64,000 nt of DNA. Origin: Lojkania enalia (taxonomy: Eukaryota > Ascomycota > Dothideomycetes > Pleosporales). This document shows, one piece after another, positions 34,053 through 43,170 of the stretch. The notes under the pieces were generated by a model. It did not search any database, was not told the DNA's origin, and saw only the letters and a program-made list of their open reading frames with translations. The stretch covers positions 1 through 64,000 of the forward strand of contig ML986767.1 in the NCBI GenBank assembly GCA_010094045.1, written 5' to 3'. The translations under genes were made by a program, and so were the position numbers. Position 1 is the stretch's first letter; each line of letters begins with the position of its first letter.

Positions 34053-36061
34053 ATGCAGGACGAGATTGAGTTGCCCAGACCCTCGACCGAGCGGCCTGCG
34101 GAGGAGGTGCGGACACCAACCCTTATCTCACCTCCAGAGTCGAAGACACCGCCGACAGCCACCCACAAGCGCAACCAGGCCGATTTCGGACTCAGCAAGC
34201 ATGATCGCAACTCGGAGCCAGTAGATGCGTCCGCATTATCTCGTGCGCTGGAGCGGTTCGAGCAGGCGGGTAGAGTGCGAGAGCGAACGCCGACTGCAAG
34301 CCCAAGCAGAAAGCGCCAACGCATCTATGGCGATAGGTATGACACCCCTCTCGATAAGGAAACATCAACTAATTGCATCTCGCAGGTTCATACCAAATCG
34401 GTCGGGCCAAGATCTGCAGGCAAGCTTCTCACTGCTGCATGAAGACGGCTCCCCTGCGACTCCCTCCAAATCTGTCCGTCGCTCGGCGCACGAGGTCAAT
34501 TTCCAGCAAAGTGAGTTTTCCATCTCTTTCTTGTCCCTAGAAACAGTTCACTCTAACTTTCAGTAGCTGACCAAGCGAATTCCACCTATTCTGCCGTCAT
34601 TCGCCATGAGCTGTTCGAGTCGACCGTTCCTCAAGCCATTCCTCAGAGTCTCTCTCCCACAGAGAGTGCTACGCTACGCCATTCAGGTCGGTCACATACC
34701 CCGCCCGCGCGGACGACTTCGACTCTCCCTGCTCCAAACCTGACTCCCTCGACGCCACATAAAAATCTCTTTTCTTATCAGTCGCCCCGTCACAGTTATT
34801 CCGGACAGCCCACTCCATCACGTACTCCGCAAAGTCGCCATGGAATTAATTTGAATGCGCGATCTGAGATCTATAGCCTTTCGCCAGTCAAATACAGCAG
34901 CCAGCGAATGCTTCTGAGCCCCCAGAGGACGCCGCGCGCTGTTTCTAAAGTTCCCTACAAGGTCTTAGATGCGCCAGATCTAGCCGATGATTTCTACCTG
35001 AACCTCGTGGATTGGGGCAGCCAGAATACTCTTGGAGTAGGCCTCGGATCTTGTGTTTACATGTGGAATTCGAACAGCGGCCGAGTGACCAAGCTTTGCG
35101 AATTGAACGATGACACCGTTACTAGCGTCAATTGGATTCAGCGGGTAAGTGACACTGTCCCAAAGATGCACGATCTATTCCTTCAAGCAGACTGTACTGA
35201 CGCAAACAGGGCTCTCATATCGCTATAGGGACTAATAGAGGGTATGTGCAGATCTGGGATGCACAGTCTCAGCGCCGCCTGCGAACCATGTTAGGCCACA
35301 CGGCCCGTGTTGGTGCCCTTGCGTGGAACGAGCACATCCTTACCTCAGGTTCTCGGGATCGGACTATCTATCATCGTGATGTGCGCCAACCCGATCAATG
35401 GCTCCGTAAGCTAGTTGGACATAAGCAAGAAGTGTGCGGCCTGAAGTGGAATGCCGACGATCAACAGCTCGCTAGTGGTGGCAACGACAATAAGCTTATG
35501 GTTTGGGAGAAGTTGAACGCTGAACCCACCTTCAAGTGGAGTGAGCACCAAGCAGCCGTCAAAGCCATAGCCTGGAGCCCCCACCAGCGTGGACTCCTCG
35601 CCAGCGGAGGTGGTACTGCCGACCGAACAATCAAGTTCTGGAACACGTTGATCTCCCCTACCGGCCCGTCTCCTTCGTCTTTAGCTGCGGCTTCCGCTGC
35701 GGCTTCGGCGGCTGGCCCCGATAGTGTCCCGAACTCCCCCACGGCTCCAGCCAATCTGTTGAATAGTTTGGATACTGGTAGCCAAGTCTGTAACTTAGCT
35801 TGGTCAAGGAACAGCAACGAGATTGTATCGACCCACGGCTATAGCCAGAATCAGATCATTGTTTGGAAGTATCCGAGCATGCAACAGGTGGTCTCGCTTA
35901 CCGGCCACACTTATCGTGTGCTATATCTTGCAATGAGTCCTGATGGCCAAGTCATCGTCACTGGTGCCGGAGACGAAACCCTTCGCTTCTGGAACGCTTT
36001 CAAGAAGAAGGAGCGCAGCAGCGGTCTCAATACCATGGACAACTGGGGTGTAATCCGCTAA
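34053..36061 (+). CDS. CDH1: APC/C activator Cdh1/Fizzy-related
   Basis: A 613-aa WD40 co-activator of the anaphase-promoting complex, selecting D-box/KEN-box substrates in late mitosis and G1. The model is join(34053-34336, 34386-34510, 34564-35144, 35210-36061). The C-box is DRFIPNR (residues 94-100), rebuilt exactly by splicing exon 1 to exon 2. KVPYKVLDAPDLADDFYLN marks the start of the propeller; repeats include LGHTARVGALAWN and VGHKQEVCGLKWNADDQQLASGGND. The last two residues are the Ile-Arg tail that docks on the APC/C. The N-terminus has several S/T-P sites suited to Cdk inhibition. A ~40-residue Ala/Ser/Pro loop (LAAASAAASAAGPDS) is inserted between propeller blades. Cdc20 is the paralogue to exclude; the residues after the C-box (NRSGQDL) fit Cdh1. 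Confidence 0.96.
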
Positions 36062-37306
36062 GAGCCTACTTGCCCGGATGTACGATTGAGTTGGTGTACA
36101 ATACTTGTACGTCTGACCGGATCCTCCCCTGCCGGTTATATCTGGACCACATGTGCATCACACATTTCAATAATCTACCATTTAAGATTATTCTTATGTG
36201 TCTGCTAAGGTACACTCGGTCTCAGTTAAGCAGCAGCAATCTGATATCTATGTGGAAATTAGCTTACGGTGGTCTATTTCTCTCTCCACATCTTTCACTT
36301 CTTTAGCATGACTGCATGGGATGGTGTTCGCGGCGCTCCAGGGGGATAACCGGGATACCACTTTTCTATTGTTTTCTTTTAAGCATCTGCATATGAATCT
36401 GGGTGTTTGGGTTCTGGTAACGAATACCATGCATACCCCTGCATGTATTCTACTTTCTAGAGCATGTGAGAAGCGGTAAGGCTTCTTCGACCTCTGGAAT
36501 ATCTGCATCGAGAATTTGCGCAGCAGATCATGCGAATGATTTGCGCTGGCTGGCTTTATAATTGCTTCGGCACTGCGCCATTATCTGGGAGATCTGGGTG
36601 GTCTTGGCTGGCTACCGGTTATCCGGGCATGAAAATGAGGACATGAGTGTATTATAATGAAGATACCAAAAATTTTCACGACTATATGATGGTACTGTAT
36701 ATGCGTTGTGAGGCTTTGCAATATCGTGAATATTGAACCCGCACCAACATCACGAATGCCTTGTTTTGACGTATGATTATTATAACTTGGGAACGGCACC
36801 ATTGATATTCACTCTTACCGTTCAATTTAGACATTCAGAAATGAAGCTGAAAGTGGGTGAGTTTGGCGCTTTTGCTCTAAAAACATATTTCCAGGGAAGA
36901 CTTGCGCAAGTAGATGAAGGCATTCATTTTCTGCTAACAAAGGCTAAACTAACTACATGTTAGTCTTAGTCCTCGCTCCATGTCCACATTATTCGCGCAT
37001 CCAGCATATTCCATATTCAGCGCCCTCCGTATTGATCAAATTCATGATGTAGTACGAACTATTTCAACGCGAATGGACACAGGCTAGCAATTCTCGACCA
37101 AAAACAAAAAATCCGGACTCACAGAAAATCCACCACGTAGGGCCACGAATAACCGATTAGTCCTCTATTCCCATGTCCCTGGATATCATGCACCCAAAAA
37201 AAAAAAAAGATTTTGGAAATAGAAATAGAAAAGGAAAATTATTGAATCGTGGGAATATAAAAAAAACAACCACTTTACACAATATACATGACACAGCGGA
37301 AAAATA
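36062..37306. other. Convergent intergenic region
   Basis: AT-rich 1.2 kb between two convergent genes, including an A-tract at about 37197-37208. No gene supported. Confidence 0.45.
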
Positions 37307-40055
37307 TCAAATTCCAATCAGCGCCCACACTGTTGCCTGTTTTTCGCTCGGCTTCGCCTGCTTCCTGAACATCTTGCCGCCCAGGTTCCCACCCTTGAGG
37401 CGCAGCATCCTAGCCAGTTCGATATCGGGCTTGCTGTCCCCGGCGATTAGATACAGCGGCGTACGCCCCTTCTTGTCGACGACATTGGGGTCCGCACCAG
37501 CGTCTAGCAGGTGTCCGGCCGCCTCGGTGAAGTAGTACGTAGCGCAGATATGCAAGGGCGCGGACTCATCGCGGGAGGCGTCGGACGCGTTAAGTGGGAT
37601 CCCTGCGGCGCAGAGCAGCCTTATGGCTTCGTTAAGGGAGTGTAGTTCTTCGGGGGAGGAATTCAGGCGCCTGGTGCCGAGGGCGAGGTGGAGCAATGTT
37701 TTGCCCTTGGGGCCTGTGGCGGTGAGGTCGAGGAGGTGGGGGTTGGTGAGGAGGGTTTGGATGGTGGGCACGTCGCGTTTTTCGCAAGCTTCGAGGAGTT
37801 GGGAGGTTAATTGAGGATCCTCCTGTTATATGTTAGTCTCGATTGGATTTGCGTGAGGGGGGATTGGGAAAACTTGCTCTTATGGGAGTTAGAGGGAGCG
37901 TCATTTTCTCTTCCGGTACAAACGATTGGGGCATCGGCGTTGAAGCGAGGTTTTCAGTTGGGGACGGCATCATTTGCTCTTCTAGTATAAATGATTGGGG
38001 TGTTGGTGTTGGAGGAAGATCTTCAGTTGGTGGTGTTATCAGCCCGGCAACTTCCTGCACTGCTATGGTTGTGGTTGCCATAGCCATGTTGTTTTTGATA
38101 ATAATGTCTTTCTCGATTACGAGTTCTTGCTGAATCTTGGATGGGCTCTTTGGCTGGGTCTCCGGAGCGGTGTGCTCTGCTGATGCTCGTCCACTGTGCA
38201 ACTGGCCCACGTCCAAAGTGACAGCGGCAGTTGTCTCCGGGTTTGTTACATTTGCTGACTGGGGCTCATCATTCTGCGGGACCTGAGGAATAGGCGTAGG
38301 TTCCTGCTGGGAGTTTCTCATATCCACCATTGCTTTGAAAGCTTGGAATTCTTGGAACTGAGCCCATATTTCTGGTGTCACACCAGGATTTTTCTCCGTA
38401 GGTTCTTGCTGCGTTTTGTCGCCTGGATAGGGAGGTGATGGGTCAGCACTTCCCAGAGAGGAAGCTTTAGCTAGAGTTGTGATTTGGCGCTCAGCTGAAG
38501 CTTCTTGATCTATTTCATCTTGTCTAGTGCTCTCGTATAATTCAGGTGAAGGGTTTGGCTGATGTTGGATGGGTTCCTGAGAGGTGATTGCATCACCTGG
38601 TGTTTGTTGAACGAGATCCTCGCTTAGTAGCTGAGGCGTTTTACTAATTGCTTTGGAGGGGTTATTCGAGTTGTGATGAGGCGATTCCCGAGCCATCGAG
38701 TTCTCCGTTGTTGCATGGCCACTGATTTCCAGACTAGGCGGATTTCCTTGATTCGCTTCATCAGGTAAAATTATTCGCGGCACGTTTTGCTGGCGTCCAT
38801 CCTGGGACCGAGAAGATGTGGGTCTAGGGCCATGCGCATCACGGGACAAACTTCGATGATGAGATGCATGTCCAAGGCCGGGAATTAGGTGCTAGATATC
38901 TAAGCAAAATTCTGCACATACAGTTATCCAAAACCACTCACAGGATGAAGAATCTCTCTTGCCCTAGCCCTCCATGACTGCCCACCGCTTCTCATTAGCA
39001 AGAAAGCTTTTGTACAAGCTGCGGCTGTCATTGCCGCATACCTCTGCCATTGCTTGTTCTTATGGCTATCTGCATAATCGCATACTGCCTTAATGACCAC
39101 AACAGAACCAATTTGCTCGTAAACGCCAGCACCTTCCATTTCGAAAGCAATGACCTGCTCCTGTTTGGCAACTCTATCCCGATGGTTGCCTGATTTCATC
39201 ACTGTGTCACCGGATCCAATGGCACCGATGTGAATTATGGGATACTTCTTTCCCTCATCTGATGGAGTCTTCAAAATGCTTCTCAGTCGTTTGCGCTCAA
39301 CAAGATGAGAGTTTCCACATTGGAGCTCATCACAATTCAGCGTCCTGGCAGCGTCGCAAACTGAGTCGGGACTGCTTTTCTATTAGTAACTATCCACTAG
39401 AGCATACTAACCCCCCTACTGACCTGATGTTGCAAACCTGACAAGATTTGTCGTAGTGCTTATGAAGATACTGGGATTGGTAAAGCCTGTCATCTTGAGG
39501 CCCTGGGCGGTGTTTGTTTCCACCAAATTTATCCTTGAGGTTTTTGACACAGAGTGTAAGGAGTCGCTCCTGAGTGTGGCTACTTTCCTTCAACTTGGTG
39601 AGGAAAGGAAGCGTTTCTCTATCCGGATTGCATTTCCCCCCCGCTAAGTACCCGGTGGGATATTGTTTGCCTTCATCATACTTCTGCAGATGCGTGCTGA
39701 TGATTATGTCGCCGAGTAAAATATCCTGGTCTTCAGTTGACTTTGGTAGCCCACCACAGACTCCAACAACGAAAATATGTTTGATGTTGTCGAAACTAAA
39801 TCGAAGATCGCCGGCCACGGATGCTGCTTTCGCTTTTCCAATACCGTGCATCCAGGCGAGCACTACTAGCCTCTCGTCAATACTCCCTGTTGTGTACGTA
39901 TTCCTATCTTTAGGATGTTTCTTGATCTGATCGTCATACCAGACTTCATCGAATAATTGTTCTACTGCGCTCGATTCAAAGCCCAACGCACACAGGATGG
40001 CGGTCTCAAACTGGTCGTTCTGGGGCGGAGCGTCGAAGAGAGGATCATCAGCCAT
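37307..40055 (-). CDS. PNP-domain/ankyrin protein (NLR-like architecture without NB-ARC)
   Basis: An 863-aa protein, complement(37307-37822, 37878-38891, 38942-39371, 39424-40055). Residues ~15-350 form a PNP_UDP (purine nucleoside phosphorylase/nucleosidase) domain. The Gly-rich motif VVGVCGGLP is at 96-104, GDIIIS at 115-120, FEMEGAG at 287-293 with the ribose-binding Glu, and CDYADSHKN near 308-316 with the catalytic Asp. A ~340-residue Pro/Gln/Ser/Thr-rich disordered linker follows, with short repeats of the TPQSFxxEE kind. The C-terminal exon (from residue 693) encodes about three ankyrin repeats (GKTLLHLALG, SAPLHICATYY, GRTPLYLIAGD). Such PNP-effector plus repeat-receptor layouts occur in fungal NLR-type incompatibility/immune proteins; no NB-ARC or NACHT is present. 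The last intron is GC-AG (AGA|GCAAGT, 55 nt). An upstream TTG-initiated extension exists; ATG 40055 is preferred. Confidence 0.87.
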
Positions 40056-40992
40056 ATTGAAGAATGCGGTCCCCTGCAACAGGAGAACAAAACATTGAAT
40101 GACTCGGCTGAGAATATACTGAAAGCATCAAAGTAATGGCTTACGACGACAATCTGCGATATAGAGAGTCAGTCGTATGCTGAGAGTCAGATATTCGAGT
40201 TCTCGAAACGTGATACACATCTGACGAACAACCGCTAGGCTGGTATTAGTCTGCCAACCTACAGCAACGATAGCACCCACCATCCCGCATTCTTACCATT
40301 GCGGGGCCGAGAAGAGTTCGTATCCGCTTAGAACAACCAACGGCCAAAGTCTGTTCTCCCGAACATAGTAAATTATTTGCTTATGCGGGTGTAAGACGCC
40401 ATTAGCTGGGGGCTCCAACAAGGCAAACATTGCTGCCTGACCTAAATTCTCGATAGCCTGTGCAATTTGATTTGTAAGAAATCAGGCTAGTTCTAGAAGG
40501 CATGCTTTGTTCATAAGTCTGCGCCAATCGCCACTTGTTTATTGGAAAAACAGGCGGCACGGATCCAATTTTGCGTGCAAAAACTCTGTAATAGCTACAT
40601 CACGGGATAGTTCGGGCCAAAAAGCAATTTTTGTCAATAACATTTGGAAGCCACCGAAAATGTTTGCAGTGTGGGTTTCAGCTGAGTCCGGTTTGAAGGA
40701 CGCAAGGCTGAGACACTGAGGCAACTATTGCCGACTCTCTTTATTTCCCCATGCTATTTGTGGCCCCAAATCATATGTTTTGACTCATGTCACCGCAGCT
40801 GAAGTTGGCCTTCAATTGTGGGTTTGTCCGACCATCAGTTTGGGCTTGCATGAGCTTCGTATTAGCTAGCAAATTACGTATATCGCATCGTAGTTGTAGT
40901 TTTATGATTGGTCTCCATACGTGGCCTAGCTCCAACTACACTGATCGACTCACACGCTCGCTCCGATGGACTTTTCGGGAAATGGATGTAAT
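40056..40992. other. Intergenic between the two PNP-domain genes
   Basis: No supported coding sequence. Contains the promoter of the PNP-ankyrin gene and the 3' side of the PNP-DUF84 gene. Confidence 0.4.
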
Positions 40993-42512
40993 TTACCAAG
41001 GAATAGGGAGCAGTCCAGTAGTTTCTCGGAGCAATTCATACCGCGATTTTCGAGCAAGAACTTTATGCCAATCTCTCTTGTCCAGCCCAGCCACATTTGC
41101 TGCAAGAATCTGACCAACAGTGACCCTGCCATGGTCTAGCTCCTCGCCAAAACCAAAATGGCGCGCGCGACTTACGTACTCGGGAGGAACTGTGACGCCG
41201 CATGATATTCCAAGTGTCGTCTTGTTGTTAGTAGCATTGTGAATTACAATGATTCCGTAGTCAGTTGGCCGCTCGATGTTAGTCGTTTGGATGAAATTCT
41301 CCACCGAGGCGACAAAAACAGTACCAGCCCCATTCTTTAGAAGAATTTCCCGGTATTCTTCCGTGTTGAGACGCTTCAGGGCGTTGTTGATCCGATTGTA
41401 CGCTCCAACAACTCCCGCGTCATTGTACGGTTGCTCGCCGACGCCCGATTCTACTGGGACTGTGATAGTGCGAACCGATACATTCTGATTTCTGAATGTT
41501 CCTTCCAAGAGTTGTATCTTGAATTCATTCTCCGTAGGAATGATGACGACGACTGAGTTACCAGAGACGGAATACTGAAAAAGTGAAAACGGTTGTGTGG
41601 GCAGAGTCTTCGTAATGGGTGGAACTACTCGTTCTGTGCCCGCTATTTCCGCTATGTTGCGAACTAGGGTGCTCCCCATTGCTAGAACAAGCTCTTTTGA
41701 GTAGTTTATGACGTTTGCCGCCGCACTCATGTGGTGTTCCATTTCGCTCGCCCCATACTCCCCTACTACTCCTGTTATATATATAATAGGAAGGGTGAGA
41801 CTGGAAATATCTAGAGCCGTAATGTCAGACGTTAATAGTAATAAAGATACAGTACGAGAGATAGGGGACGGGTCAGAATATGAAAAATATCCTAAATTCA
41901 TAATATAGAATATAGAAACCGGGCAGGTGGATTTTCAATAGGCCTACCTAAAGCAGTTAAATGAGAAGTCAGGTATGCAGAACCTGCCTGACTAACTTCC
42001 CGTGCTTCTGTTGGCATCTTCGTGTACCGTAACATTGGGTATTTAATATCCCTTTGGTGCATATGCTCTTTAGCTAGTAGCCATTTACCGTCATTCCCTA
42101 TTTCATGCTCAAGCACGTGAATAGTTCGAAGGCCAACATTCTCCGCCGTCGACATGGAGTTTGTTACTAAGGTTTGAATTATAATATCGCCTGCACTAGC
42201 CATTAATTTGGGCGATATGACATCGAGTCCTCCTAAAAGGTATGCCTGAATGGTTGGGAACTTCATTCTAATGTTCTGCATGGTGTCCATAAGCTCGCTA
42301 CAGCACGTCATCTGCAAGTTGCTGGAGACGACTGTAATACTCCCGATGCGGAAAATGTGATACTGATTTGCTTCGTTCCATTGACCGGGGCCTTCCTCAT
42401 CCGCCATCCCTCTGTCTAGTCCAAGTAACGTTGGGTGCGTACATATCCACCCGATAGTAGGTTGGATGCCTGTCTCGAGTTGAGAACAGTTACGGTCAAG
42501 ATCCGAAGCCAT
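40993..42512 (-). CDS. Degenerate PNP domain fused to DUF84 (inosine/xanthosine triphosphatase-like)
   Basis: A 487-aa two-domain protein, complement(40993-41891, 41948-42512), with a 56-nt intron (GTAGGC..TTTAG). Residues ~18-270 match the PNP_UDP fold order: TIGWICTHP (19-24), FRIGSITVV, then YLLGGLDVIS where active members have a GxGGG loop, and YITGVVGEYG near 226-235. The E-M-E-G motif is replaced by LDISS (215-219), so this half is probably inactive. Residues ~301-487 match the DUF84 NTPase family: VVVIIPTENEFK (303-313, the T-x-N-x-x-K nucleotide motif), ESGVGEQPYND and VVGAYNRINNAL, and a C-terminal GISCGVTVPPEYV / GRVTVGQILA. DUF84 enzymes hydrolyse ITP/XTP. Without the intron the two halves would be separate frames overlapping by ATGA; splicing is preferred because the PNP C-terminal strand lies in exon 2. 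Confidence 0.75.
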
Positions 42513-43170
42513 GTAAAAGGTGGTAAAAAACAAATATCAAATATTATGAAGGAGGGATTATGGCTAAGGAGGAAGCTAGGAGCTTGAAGAAGGCAGCTAG
42601 CTGAGATGAAGCCACGCACGCGCATATGCCTAACTTAATATAGTTAGTCTATTGCTCCTTGTGGCATCCCTAAGTACGGAAATACTGTAAGACGGTTCTT
42701 AGTTAACGGATTACATTGATGATCTCTGGTGTTAAGGTTAGGAAAGATTCATTGCCTTGTTAGTGAGGTTTCATCTTCACTGATTTTGAGGTCTCTATGC
42801 GAAGCTGTTAAAGTCTCATGCGTCCTCATGAAATGAGTTGGCCGAACGAGATATATTACTTTTGCAGTAGACAAAGTAATTATAAAGTGCGTTTGTCTTA
42901 CGGTTCATTAGAAGTGTCGAATAAGTCGGATATACGAAATTCTTGAGATCTTTTAGGTGCATGAGCTCATGCACTTCATCAAAACCCTTAAAGTATTACG
43001 AAGACTGAATTTATTAACTACGGACAACCTTACCATTAAGCCTACTTGCTACGCATACTTGATAACATCCTACGACAATACTGCACACTTGAGACTTTCA
43101 CAGCTCTCGAACATTTAATCCCTCGCGTTGCTACTTTAGGAAATGTAAGATTTCAACAACCTGATTCCAA
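42513..43170. other. Intergenic between PNP-DUF84 gene and MFS gene
   Basis: AT-rich, no supported gene; promoter of the PNP-DUF84 gene and 3' side of the transporter gene. Confidence 0.45.

Noticed and set aside
41892..41947. Two separate genes for PNP-like and DUF84 parts, with ATGA stop-start overlap at 41898-41901
   Set aside because: The last strand of the PNP fold (YITGVVGEYG) lies in the second frame, and a 56-nt GT-AG intron joins the frames in phase. Stop-start coupling is a bacterial or viral feature and unlikely here.
41948..42512. Reading the degenerate PNP half as an active nucleosidase
   Set aside because: The Gly-rich loop and the E-M-E-G motif are both replaced, so activity is unlikely.
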